From Lithodes maja (lineage: Eukaryota > Arthropoda > Malacostraca > Decapoda > Lithodidae): a DNA stretch of 64,000 nt. The DNA lies in the NCBI GenBank assembly GCA_037953745.1, contig JBAKBP010003084.1, positions 1 to 64,000 on the forward strand. The letters are read 5' to 3'. Shown here one piece after another: positions 29,995-40,617 of the stretch. The notes beneath the pieces were generated by a model. That model had not been told where the DNA came from. It searched no databases and saw only the letters and a program-made list of their open reading frames with translations. The stretch's first letter is position 1, and each line of letters starts with the position of its first letter. A program made the translations under genes and the position numbers.

Positions 29995-31802
29995 TGTTAC
30001 GGCTGGATCGGCAATACATATTCGGGATTCTTGATCGTAGGACAGAAATGGCTTATGTGACAACGACACGCTCGATTCCAGTCCCAAATACTATATGCTC
30101 CAGACAACAAAAGCACCAACGCCCTACAGAGTTATCGTCTATGGTAACGAGGTACCTTAACTCGGCGAAAGTGTACAACAGGGGTAGGCTATGAGGCTAA
30201 ACTCCCTCAGACATTTATAGGTTACGTTATTACTAAAGAAATGCAATACTCAAGAAACTACGTTAATATTAAGCCTCTAATAATGTAGAATAGAAGCAGG
30301 CTAAAGGTATGACAGTGAAATGCTAAATGACAAATGTACACGCCTACTTGAAAGCGCGTGCACTAGAATAACTGTCCCCTACTAACATGCACTAGCATGT
30401 AGCATACAAGATGTTCATGATCCAGTAGATACCTAATAATACACATGGAAGGAACATAAATAGTAGTCACTTATTGTAATAATGAATCTATACTTGGAAT
30501 AACTAAAAGGTTGCAGGCAACAGTACTGCGCCGGTAGCCTACTACCGCATAGGCTACTTCGCTTCTCTCACTCTGTCTCCCCTCTGAGTCTGTATGCGCC
30601 CTACGCAACAGAACTCCGGACACAGCAGCAAAACGACAGTGCAGTTAATTGATACATGAAAGTATTAATAGTGTTGTCTTGTGTGTGAGTAATGTGTACT
30701 GTAAAGTGTTACATACATAAACTTAAAGAGAGCTGCAATGCATAGTAAAATAAAGATATAACCCACTCATCATCCCCATGTGTTCTAGCTAGCAGGCCAA
30801 GTCACAGGAACAACGAGTCCCAGCACCGAAAGCGAGAACCCAGGAAAAGACTGCAGAGAACACAAGGACAGATAAATTACGTTACTCTACTATACCGGCA
30901 CTACGAGCGAGCTGTAGTCTCTGGTACTACACTCGCTCCTGGCTCGGTAGGCAAATCAAGGCTAAGTCCTCGCCCCTCTACAGACAACTCCTGGGCATGG
31001 TCGGGCTCTTACACATGGCACTAGTCTAGTCACAAATTGGATGATGAGCTGGGCATATAACTCGTGAACATGTAGAACGTTCACCAACTATCCTCATCAA
31101 GAAGATCGCTGTTCACATTAACCCCTTAAATCTAATACATGTAAATATATGCTTGTCCTAAGAGTAATACGAGAGGTGAGTGCTGAAACTCCTTTAGGAC
31201 CTCAAGGGAAGGGTATGCATTTAAATAGAGAGAAGAATGAAATGAGAGTAATGTCGTCAGAGAGAAAGAGTGCAACCGTGAGAAATTGGGAGAGAGGGCA
31301 AGGGATGTTAGAATCTCAAAGGTTCTAGGCAACCTGGTCATAGAGCACACAGCGAGCCTCCAGGCAATGTGCTGTACGACAACATGGGCAGCCCAGACAG
31401 CATAGGCAGGCGGCAATGTACTACCAACCCTGTCGCACCTAGCTATAAGCGCAGGGCTGCCAACCGGTCCATACGTCTGGCAACCACCCCCCCGGCAGCG
31501 TGGCGCACCGCTACCCTCTCGCTCTGAAGTCTAACTCACTCTCTCTCTCTGAATTCCCACTGTCTTATCTATCAACTTCTCTATTGATACTACATATTAA
31601 ATGGAAGGTCTCGACATGGCTTAAAACAAAACCCACCACTGGTTAGCAAATGACGAGACCTTTGCAGAGATACAAAGAACATAGTTATACGTTGTCACAC
31701 TCAATATAAGCAGCCAGCATGGTACAGCGTGGTACCGTGGTGGTACAGTGGAGTACCAAGGAGTACAATCAGGTTACGTTGCCACGCACTGGGTGCGTCA
31801 CA
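29995..31802 (-). repeat. 3' LTR of the Gmr1-type element
   Basis: It is 1808 bp. It differs from the other LTR by scattered single changes and a few short indels, so insertion was recent. A possible TATA-like CTATTTAAATG stands near 31222 on the minus strand. Confidence 0.95.
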
Positions 31803-31813
31803 GCCCCCCCAAG
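31803..31813 (-). other. Polypurine tract
   Basis: CTTGGGGGGGC on the minus strand adjoins the LTR. Confidence 0.85.
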
Positions 31814-32082
31814 ACTTTAGATAATCGACCTTAGAAGCATTATCAAAATCTGACAGGCAACCAACCGACCTGCTACCCTTAGCTGCCACTAATTGCAAAA
31901 GGTGCACAACAACTGAAGTGTGAATTATACATAAAACACAATATCGCATGCATCATGCTACAACAATAAAGACTTACAAAACTAAAAAAAAAATTCTCGT
32001 TTATTTTATTGTTTTATAATCTTTTTGGACGGCGTTATGATAGCCTAATTTTACTCCTGCTCAACCCACACACCGTGCACGA

Positions 32083-35000
32083 CTATCCTGGATCATCAAC
32101 CCTTGATAGACAATCTGCTATCACGTTCTCACTCCCGGCAATATGCTGAATGTTGAGATTATACTCTTGGAGCATTAGGGACCACCTGGTCAACCGCATA
32201 TTCCGATTGTGAAACTGATTTAGGAATTTCAAGGGATGATGGTCCGTATAAATCGTCACTACCGGGCCGTAGGCTGGAACATAAACTTCGAAATGTTTGA
32301 GCGACAAAACGATAGCAAGAAGCTCCTTCTCTATAGTCGAGTAATTCCTTTGTGCCGAATTAAACTTGCGAGAAAAGAAGCTCACTGGGTGTTCCAAGCC
32401 CTCGGAATCAGTCTGCAGTAACACTGCCCCGGCACCCACACCGCTGGCATCAGTCGCCAGCTGAAAACTCCTGGAGAAGTCTGGGGCTCTCAAAATCGGA
32501 TGTGTACACAGCAGGTGCTTGACTAGGTCGAAAGCCCTCTGACACTCCGCAGCCCAACAGAACTTCACTGACTTCGACAGTAGATCAGTTAACGGTGCTA
32601 AGACAGTAGAGTATCCCCAGATGAAGCGCCTATAATAGCCTATCATACCTAGGAACCGCATGACCTGGCGCTTAGTGGTGGGCCTGGGAAACATATTGAT
32701 AGCCTGTATCTTGCTCAGGGGGGGGCACACCCGGCCTAACCCGACCACGAAGCCAAGATACTGCACAGTAGCCTTTACAAACTCGCACTTCCTCAGGTTC
32801 ACCACCAGCCCAGCATCGTGCAACTTCCCAAACAGGGTCTCTAAGTGCCTTAGGTGATTTTCAAAATTGTCATCATACACTATCACGTCATCAAGGTAGA
32901 CCGTGCAGTTAGGGATTTCGTCACAAATATCGTTCATCAGGTTCTGAAACGTGGCAGGTGCGTTCTTAAGCCCATAAGGCATTACGTTACATTGGTAGGT
33001 CTTGCCATCTACCACAAAACCACAAACTTGCTTAGCTCGGTCCGACAGGGGTACTTGCCAGTAGCCTTTTACAAGATCAATTTTAGTAAGGTACTTTGCA
33101 TTCCCTATCTTGTCCACGCTGTCGTCAACTCGAGGCAAAGGGTAAGGGTTGGTAGTGGTCAAGCCATTTAGCCTACGAAAATCTATGCAGAACCGCACCT
33201 TGCCGTCAGGTTTTGGCTGCAACGTGACGGGTGATGTCCACTTCACATAACCTTCAGTGATCATCCCTCTCTCAACCATGTACTTTAACTCCTCCCGTAA
33301 AGCTGGCAACTTTACCGGGGGCACACGGTAGGGCACTGACTTGAAGGGCACATTATCACCGACGTCCACGTCGTGCGTTACCTGAGTAGTGAGACCTGGG
33401 TGTTCGGCGAAAACAGAGGGGTATGACCTGAACAGGCCTAGGACAGCAGCACCCTGGTGCTCAGGCAGGTGACTTACAGCTTGCCTAGCCTCTTGTTCAG
33501 TATTCCCCGCCCACTGTTCCGCGGAAATGACACAGTCCCAGCTATCCTCCTCAGCAGCATGACTGTCCCCACCTCCTTCTCCACCCTGGCCGCTGCAGGC
33601 CAGCACAGGGACAGTGAGAGGCTCTGAGGGGCGTCTCACATACTCTTTCATGAGGTTAACATGACATAACTGATGTTTTTTTCTACGGTCAGGTGTTGCA
33701 ACGAGATAATCAAGGTCGGACAGTTTCTTAGCCACCACATACGGCCCAATAAACTTGGCAGAAAGGGGGTGTCCAGGCAAAGGTAAAAGCAACATTACCT
33801 CCTGACCCACCGAAAACTCCCGAAGCTTCACCTTGGCGTCATACTGGTGCTTCATGACCGCCTGTGCATTAACCAAGTTATTACCTGCCGCTGCCATGCA
33901 ACCTATAAGTCTCTCCCGGCTCTCAAGGATATATTTAAGTACAGACCCCGGCTTCTCTTCGCCCTCCCAGATCTCTTTCACCATACTTAAAGGTCCTCTC
34001 ACATTATGGCCAAAGACTAGTTGATTTGGACTGAACCCCAGGCTCTCTCCTGGGACTTCACGTGCAGCGAACAGAACATACGGCAGACCCAAATCCCAAT
34101 CAGTGTCATGTTCTGCACAGTAACAGCGTAGCATACTCTTCAGGGTCGAGTGCCACCGCTCCAAGACTCCCTGACTCTCGGGATGGTAGGCTGACGACAC
34201 TACAGAACATATACCGTGCAACTGAAGGGTTTGCTTGAACAATTTGGATGTAAAATTGCTCCCCTGGTCTGACTGCACCTCACGTGGAAATCCATAACGG
34301 GAACAGAACAATAATAAGTTTTTAACAACTGCCTTTGCCGAGCCGTTTCTCATGGGGTATGCGTCCGGGTATCTCGTAGCCACATCCATGATTGTCAACA
34401 GGAATTTATTGCCACTACTAGTAGGCGGGAAAGGGCCAACCAAATCTACTACAACTTTGCTGAACGGAGGCCCGGTGACAGGTATGGGAAACAAAGGTGC
34501 CTTCGGGATTGTCTGGTTAGGCTTCCCCGTTGTCTGGCAGGTCGCACACCCAGCCACCCATGCACAGACATCAGCCTTGACCCCAGGCCACCAGAAAAAC
34601 CTGCCCAATGCCGCCAATGTTTTTGTTACCCCCAAATGACCCGCCACCGGCACATCATGCGCCAGACACAATAAGGACTCTCTATACTTATTTGGAACAA
34701 CCACCTGGTCTACTACCCTCGCACCGCCCTCCCACTTCGATTTGGGGTCTAGAAATCTGCGGTACAATATCCTGTTGAGCCTAAAGAAATCTCCCGGCTT
34801 CGCATCCCCATCTTCCTCCAACTCTATGGCACCATTGCTATAACGAGCTAGGCTAGCGTCTTGCAGCTGCTGCTCACTAATGTCCCTGGGCGTCAATGCA
34901 TCAAGATGGTTTTGTAATAAGACATTACCCCGGCTAGTAGGCTCTACTGCCTTAGTGGCTCTCGCTACAGCTCTTGCCTCACGCGAAGTCTTACCCAACT

Positions 35001-37227
35001 CTGCCTTGTTACACACCATATCTGGGCCAGAGTCAACTCCCGTGTTTATTATAGGTCCAAGTACCGAATCACCGAGAAGTGCAGCAGAATCAATGTCCCT
35101 TTTCCTGCCCTTAGCAACCTTCTCCTGATCCTTCCTCCACTGTCCCCGAGGTTGAGTGCTAGGCTGTGCAGGAGCCGCAGAGCGAGATCGGGTTACCACA
35201 CAGGCCATCTTATCCTGTTGGCACCTCCCAACCCATTCCCGATTCTCACCATCCACGTCGGCCGCCCTCTCGGCAACGACTAAGGGTGGAGTCCCGGAAG
35301 TGGGCACCACAAAGTCGTTGCCGAGAAGAAGGTCGACGCCCTCAACTGGCAAACACTCAACGATCCCTACATCCAGCTCCCTGCACACCTCTCCCACTCT
35401 CAACTCCAACCTCACAAGTGGGTATGACCTCGTAGCATTTATACCCTGCACCACAACAACTCTGGCCGCATTTATCGGTTTCCCTGTGAAGTTCCTCAAC
35501 AAAGTTTGCGAAGCCCCCGTATCCCTCAGCAAGTCAACCCTCCGTAGTTCACTCCCCCAGCTCACAAACCCGTGCCCCCGATGGCTACAGAAAGTGTCCC
35601 GGACAGGTGTCGAGCCTTCCGTACGCTTCTTTACCGCGTGTGCCTCAGCTGCTGACAACCTACCCCGGGCAGTTGCTGCAGCCTTCAGAGACACACCGAT
35701 ACTGTGAACCAATGACACCGGCTTAGCGGGAGTGTTACTAGGGCACTCACGTGAATAATGGCCTAGCTTCTGACATTTGTAACATTTCACATCCCCAATG
35801 GGCTTCTTCCCTTGTGCGGGCGAAGAAGGGGCCTGACCTTTAGTAAACGGGAGAGGCTTGTGTTTGTAGGTGTTATTAGGTGCAATGCATTTAGTGTGGT
35901 TATGTGTGTCATAGGATTTGTTATTATCGAAAACTCTGGTGGGTGGGGTATAGCGCCCCTTCTGCCCTGACTCAGCCCTCTGAGCGGCACCGCAACCACG
36001 AATCAATGATAATCTGAGGTCTGCCATCTTGGCAGCCTCCTCTACTGTCTTGGGACATTTTTCCTTAATGTTCAGCGTTAGATCGGTTCCAGTACATTTG
36101 TAAAACTGTTCCAGATAGAAAAGTTGCTTAATTTCCTCAGCCGACTCTGCGTGCTCGGACCGAAACCAGTTATTACCTGCATCTGTTAAGTCCCGTGCGT
36201 GCTCCATAAAACTGACGTCGCTCTTCTTATTCACGCCACGGAACTTCAATCTATAAGTTTCGGGTTGCAGTTCGTAGGCCCGGAGCACAGCCTCCTTCAC
36301 CAGTCCATACACTACACTCTCATCCAGTGACAGTGCATCGTAGGCTTTCAACCCCTTACCCACTAGACGTGATGAAACTAATGCTGCCCATTTAACCTCC
36401 GGCCAGTCATACTCACGACACTTCTTTTCGAAACGAGCAAAAAACTCAGTCACTGCTGTCTCATCAAATGCGGGTACTAACTTAATTAAATGCGAAAGTG
36501 AGTCTGTAACCCGGTGCCCACCACCGAGATGACGCCCTGTGGTCTCTACTCTAGACTTCTCGACATCCATTTCAGCCTGGTACCTGGTTGCATCCTGATT
36601 GGCTTGGATTCTAGCAACCTCTATGCGTTCTATACTAGCCTGTTGTATCTGAGTCTCCTGCAGCTTAATCCGTTCTATATTAGCCTGTTGTATCCGAGTC
36701 TCCTGCAGCTTAAACTTAGCTAGTTCTAGCTGAAATAACATCTCAGGAGACAGGCCTGGGGGGGGAGAGCACAAAATGGGGGATCCACACCGAGACGTGT
36801 TTACGGGTAAGCCAGCTTGCCCTTGAGAACCCTCCTGCTGCATCGTGCTAAGACTCGCTGGCTGAGGGCCCAGCTCAGGGGTAGAGTGGAATGGAGGCTT
36901 GGAGGGAACCCCCCAAGACCCCACTCCACCCACCGCCCCATCGCCATTACCCAACAAACATGCCACCAAATTCTTCTTGGGCCAACTGTCAGGACAGTCC
37001 CGCCCCAAAACCGTGGCTAAACAGCGAAGACCGTAACAATCAATAGCCTGCAGGCGCTGTTCGGTCAAAGGTGTCTGCAAAAATGCCCGGGCATCCCTCT
37101 CTCCACTTATAACACTCCCCTCCCCAAACATCTGTTGTACTTGCTGGTTACTAGGCTGTACCGTGTTATCCTCCCCCGTAAATGATGAGTCATTAGACAT
37201 AGTGCTGGTTATACAATTGCTGTTCAT
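32083..37227 (-). CDS. Gag-Pol polyprotein, order Gag-PR-INT-RT-RH (Gmr1-type)
   Basis: One frame of 1714 codons starts at an ATG (MNSNCITSTM); a second ATG follows nine codons later. Capsid-like sequence (HLIKLVPAFDETAVTEFF) lies near 240-400, a CCHC knuckle (CYKCQKLGHYSREC) near 480 and protease DTGASQT near 567, with LLLGNDF near 634. Integrase has its zinc site from HDVPVAGH to CATC (about 856-895) and catalytic D, D, E in VVVDLVGP (926), QSDQGSNF (985) and ESQGVLERWH (about 1018), followed by FIGPY near 1160. RT has RFCIDFRRLNG (about 1345) and YLDD (about 1446). RNase H has ATDASGVGAG (about 1590) and DHHPL, ending IADCLSRVDD. Every catalytic residue I can check is present, so the copy may be competent. 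Confidence 0.97.
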   Translation of the reverse strand: MNSNCITSTMSNDSSFTGEDNTVQPSNQQVQQMFGEGSVISGERDARAFLQTPLTEQRLQAIDCYGLRCLATVLGRDCPDSWPKKNLVACLLGNGDGAVGGVGSWGVPSKPPFHSTPELGPQPASLSTMQQEGSQGQAGLPVNTSRCGSPILCSPPPGLSPEMLFQLELAKFKLQETRIQQANIERIKLQETQIQQASIERIEVARIQANQDATRYQAEMDVEKSRVETTGRHLGGGHRVTDSLSHLIKLVPAFDETAVTEFFARFEKKCREYDWPEVKWAALVSSRLVGKGLKAYDALSLDESVVYGLVKEAVLRAYELQPETYRLKFRGVNKKSDVSFMEHARDLTDAGNNWFRSEHAESAEEIKQLFYLEQFYKCTGTDLTLNIKEKCPKTVEEAAKMADLRLSLIRGCGAAQRAESGQKGRYTPPTRVFDNNKSYDTHNHTKCIAPNNTYKHKPLPFTKGQAPSSPAQGKKPIGDVKCYKCQKLGHYSRECPSNTPAKPVSLVHSIGVSLKAAATARGRLSAAEAHAVKKRTEGSTPVRDTFCSHRGHGFVSWGSELRRVDLLRDTGASQTLLRNFTGKPINAARVVVVQGINATRSYPLVRLELRVGEVCRELDVGIVECLPVEGVDLLLGNDFVVPTSGTPPLVVAERAADVDGENREWVGRCQQDKMACVVTRSRSAAPAQPSTQPRGQWRKDQEKVAKGRKRDIDSAALLGDSVLGPIINTGVDSGPDMVCNKAELGKTSREARAVARATKAVEPTSRGNVLLQNHLDALTPRDISEQQLQDASLARYSNGAIELEEDGDAKPGDFFRLNRILYRRFLDPKSKWEGGARVVDQVVVPNKYRESLLCLAHDVPVAGHLGVTKTLAALGRFFWWPGVKADVCAWVAGCATCQTTGKPNQTIPKAPLFPIPVTGPPFSKVVVDLVGPFPPTSSGNKFLLTIMDVATRYPDAYPMRNGSAKAVVKNLLLFCSRYGFPREVQSDQGSNFTSKLFKQTLQLHGICSVVSSAYHPESQGVLERWHSTLKSMLRCYCAEHDTDWDLGLPYVLFAAREVPGESLGFSPNQLVFGHNVRGPLSMVKEIWEGEEKPGSVLKYILESRERLIGCMAAAGNNLVNAQAVMKHQYDAKVKLREFSVGQEVMLLLPLPGHPLSAKFIGPYVVAKKLSDLDYLVATPDRRKKHQLCHVNLMKEYVRRPSEPLTVPVLACSGQGGEGGGDSHAAEEDSWDCVISAEQWAGNTEQEARQAVSHLPEHQGAAVLGLFRSYPSVFAEHPGLTTQVTHDVDVGDNVPFKSVPYRVPPVKLPALREELKYMVERGMITEGYVKWTSPVTLQPKPDGKVRFCIDFRRLNGLTTTNPYPLPRVDDSVDKIGNAKYLTKIDLVKGYWQVPLSDRAKQVCGFVVDGKTYQCNVMPYGLKNAPATFQNLMNDICDEIPNCTVYLDDVIVYDDNFENHLRHLETLFGKLHDAGLVVNLRKCEFVKATVQYLGFVVGLGRVCPPLSKIQAINMFPRPTTKRQVMRFLGMIGYYRRFIWGYSTVLAPLTDLLSKSVKFCWAAECQRAFDLVKHLLCTHPILRAPDFSRSFQLATDASGVGAGAVLLQTDSEGLEHPVSFFSRKFNSAQRNYSTIEKELLAIVLSLKHFEVYVPAYGPVVTIYTDHHPLKFLNQFHNRNMRLTRWSLMLQEYNLNIQHIAGSENVIADCLSRVDDPG

Positions 37228-37450
37228 AAAAAAAAAGAAGTGCTTATTACTAATTGCAGTCTCGACTCACAAAATGTTAAAGATGCTTGAATGACTCTAC
37301 TCTAGACACCCCCAACGAAACAATCTGCAAGTCCACCAATACAATAATGACACAATAAAAATTCCTCCAATATGCAAGAAAATTCTAGCCAGCTCTACTA
37401 GGTAGCATAGAATAGTTCTCCAAAAAAACATGTGATAGGATACTACTGAA

Positions 37451-37467
37451 TCCTGGCAAGGTCGCCA
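37451..37467 (-). other. Primer-binding site
   Basis: Minus strand TGGCGACCTTGCCAGGA starts three bases after the LTR end and shares its first 12 bases with the site in the tandem array, so the same tRNA is probably used. Confidence 0.75.
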
Positions 37468-37470
37468 TTT

Positions 37471-39288
37471 TGTTACGGCTGGATCGGCAATACATATTCG
37501 GGATTCTTGATCGTAGGACAGAAATGGCTTATGTGACAACGACACGCTCGATTCCAGTCCCAAATACTATATGCTCCAGACAACAAAAGCACCAACGCCC
37601 TACAGAGTTATCGTCTATGGTAACGAGGTACCTTAACTCGGCGAAAGTGTACAACAGGGGTAGGCTATGAGGCTAAACTCCCTCAGACATTTATAGGTTA
37701 CGTTATGACTAAAGAAATGCAATACTCAAGAAACTACGTTAATATTAAGCCTCTAATAATGTAGAATAGAAGCAGGCTAAAGGTATGACAGTGAAATGCT
37801 AAATGACAAATGTACACGCCTACTTGAAAGCGCGTGCACTAGAATAACTGTCCCCTACTAACATGCACTAGCATGTAGCATACAAGATGTTCATGATCCA
37901 GTAGATACCTAATAATACACATGGAAGGAACATAAATAGTAGTCACTTATTATAATAATGAATCTATACTTGGAATAACTAAAAGGTTGCAGGCAACAGT
38001 ACTGCGCCGGTAGCCTACTACCGCATAGGCTACTTCGCTTCTCTCACTCTGTCTCCCCTCTGAGTCCGTATGCGCCCTACGCAACGGAACTCCGGACACA
38101 GCAGCAAAACGACAGTGCAGTTAATTGATACATGAAAGTATTAATAGTGTTGTCTTGTGTGTGAGTAATGTGTATTGTAAAGTGTTATATACATAAACTT
38201 AAAGAGAGCTGCAATGCATAGTAAAATAAAGATATCACCCACTCATCATCCCCATGTGTTCTAGCTAGCAGGCCAAGTCACAGGAACAACGAGTCCCAGC
38301 ACCGAAAGCGAGAACCCAGGAAAAGACTGCAGAGAACACAAGGACAGATAAATTACGTTACTCTACTATACCGGCACTACGAGCGAGCTGTAGTCTCTGG
38401 TACTGCACTCGCTCCTGGCTCGGTAGGCAAATCAAGGCTAAGTCCTCGCCCCTCTACAGACAACTCCTGGGCATGGTCGGGCTCTTACACATGGCACTAG
38501 TCTAGTCACAAATTGGATGATGAGCTGGGCATATAACTCGTGAACATGTAGAACGTTCACCAACTATCCTCATCAAGAAGATCGCTGTTCACATTAACCC
38601 CTTAAATCTAATACATGTAAATATATGCTTGTCCTAAGAGTAATACGAGAGGTGAGTGCTGAAACTCCTTTAGGACCTCAAGGGAAGGTTATGCATTTAA
38701 ATAGAGAGAAGAATGAAATGAGAGTAATGTCGTCAGAGAGAAAGAGTGCAACCGTGAGAAATTGGGAGAGAGGGCAAGGGATGTTAGAATCTCAAAGGTT
38801 CTAGGCAACCTGATCATGGAACACACAGCGAGCCTCCAGGCAATGTGCAGTACGACAACATGGGCAACCCAGGCAGCATAGGCAGGCGGCAATGGACTAC
38901 CAACCCTGTCGCACCTAGCTATAAGCGCAAGGCTGCCAACCGGTCCATACGTCTGGCAACCACCACTCCGGCAGCGTGGCGCGTTGCTACCCTCTCGCTC
39001 TGAAAACTAACTCACTCTCTCTCTCTGAACTCCCATTGTCTTATCTATCAACTTCTCTATTGATACTACATATTAAATGGAAGGTCTCGACATGGCTTAA
39101 AACAAAACCCACCACTGGTTAGCACATGACGAGACCTTTGCAGAGATACAAAGAACATAGTTATACGTTGTCACACTCAATATAAGCAGCCAGCACGGTA
39201 CAGCGGTGCACGGTACCGCACCGTGGCGGTACAGTGGAGTACCAAGGAGTACAATCAGGTTGCGTTGCCACGCACTGGGTGCGTCACA
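37471..39288 (-). repeat. 5' LTR of the Gmr1-type element
   Basis: It is 1818 bp and nearly identical to 29995-31802. Confidence 0.95.
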
Positions 39289-40358
39289 ATGAGGAGACGA
39301 CAAAACATAGAAATAGAAGAAAGAAGAAGGGAGGGATAACACACACATACACACATACACAGCTACAGTGGCCAAGTGCAACCCTGCTCACAAGCTGGAC
39401 AGGTGAACACGAATACATCCCTCAACTCACCATAAACAACACGCCCCTAACACATACACACACACCCAAAATCCTAGGAGTAACATATGATACTCATATG
39501 ACATTCAAACAGCACACCACAAACATTAAAAAGAAACTGACACCCAGACTTAACGCCCTCAGGTCACTTGCTCACACAAAATTTGGACACAACAAAGAAA
39601 CTACCACCACAGTATATAAACAATACATAAGATCAGTAATGGAATACGCAAGCCCAGCCTGGGCTTCTAACCTAGCTGAAACACATCATAAGACCTTACA
39701 GACTATTCAAAACAAAGCCCTGAAGATCATTACAGGCTGCACAGCTACTACACCCACAGATCATCTACATCAAGAAACAAAAATCCTCAAAGTCAAAGAC
39801 CATCTGGACATGAGAGGCACTCAATTCCTGGCAGCAGCCTCCACGAACCAAGACCACCCACTAAACTACATGGCAACACATCCACAGACACCAAGAAATA
39901 TCAAAACAACACCCAGCACACGGTATCACACACAATTATTGTCCTCTCTCCCTCCCTGCCCACCCCGAACCAACTTCCAGAAGCACATCCATTCTCATAT
40001 CTCTCGCCAATCCATCCACTCACTCACAGACAACACGCAGCTGCATGCACGACCTCCCGAAATCCATCCTTCCGAATCCTCCCTCCCTCGCGAGGACAGA
40101 GTCCACCTGGCCAGGCTGAGATGCGGACACCATCCAGCTCTCCTGAGCTATCAGAAGAGACTGGATGACTCCGTTGTCGACGCCTGCCCGGGATGTAACA
40201 CAGCACCCCATACCATTAAACACATCATAGAAGACTGCATTTCACACAACCACTTACGCCAACAACACAACCTACACTCAATGAGAGCTCTGTGGGAAAG
40301 CCCGATCGTGGCCATGGCCTTCCTCAGGGACTCGGGGCTGTTCGGCCAGGCAGCTTAG
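39289..40358 (+). pseudogene. LINE reverse transcriptase, C-terminal part
   Basis: From about 39370 the frame reads WPSATLLTSWTGEHEY, PKILGVTYDTHMTF and VYKQYIRSVMEYASPAWASN, the thumb and C-terminal region of Jockey/I-group LINE RT. A terminal Cys/His cluster follows: RLRCGHHPALLS, CPGC and HIIEDC. The ORF ends normally at 40358. The 5' part is missing: 39289-39365 is low-complexity CA-rich sequence, and the ORF reads back into the LTR only by chance. It could be the other end of the LINE at 26930-29994, but the middle is absent. Confidence 0.75.
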
Positions 40359-40360
40359 GG

Positions 40361-40390
<30 letters not shown>
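40361..40390 (+). repeat. (AAC)n microsatellite at LINE 3' end
   Basis: About nine AAC units follow the LINE ORF directly; such simple tails are common at LINE 3' ends. Confidence 0.85.
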
Positions 40391-40391
<1 letters not shown>

Positions 40392-40617
40392 AGGTTTCTG
40401 TCAAAATTCTTTATGGCCGTGAAGATTAGGTGTGGATGCGCCACCTTTGGGTTCCATCTGGTTCCCTGCCCACATTCGACCCCTTCATGGGGTATGTGGC
40501 AGCCATGGGCAATCAGTTGACTACTTAGGATAAGTTAGGCTAAGGCATTGTGAATTTTCAGCCTCATTGGCTGCCGGCTCAAAATAAACAGATTATTATT
40601 GTCATTAATATTATTAG
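40391..40617 (+). other. LINE-like 3' tail
   Basis: A non-repetitive 200-bp block ends in AATAAACAG, then (ATT)-rich sequence. It looks like the 3' untranslated end of another LINE, but no coding part is attached. Confidence 0.35.

Larger units (their letters stand above)
29995..39288 (-). mobile_element. Complete Gmr1-type Ty3 retrotransposon, 9.3 kb
   Basis: Two LTRs (1808 and 1818 bp), a polypurine tract, a primer site and one uninterrupted Gag-Pol frame are all present. LTR ends TGTGACGC...CGTAACA match those of the tandem array, but the LTR bodies differ, so it is a separate family of the same lineage. No target duplication is seen: the left flank is AGGTG and the right flank is ATGAG. 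Confidence 0.95.

Noticed and set aside
39234..39360. N-terminal part of the 374-codon LINE RT ORF
   Set aside because: It is LTR end plus CA-rich filler that happens to be in frame; the RT begins near 39370.
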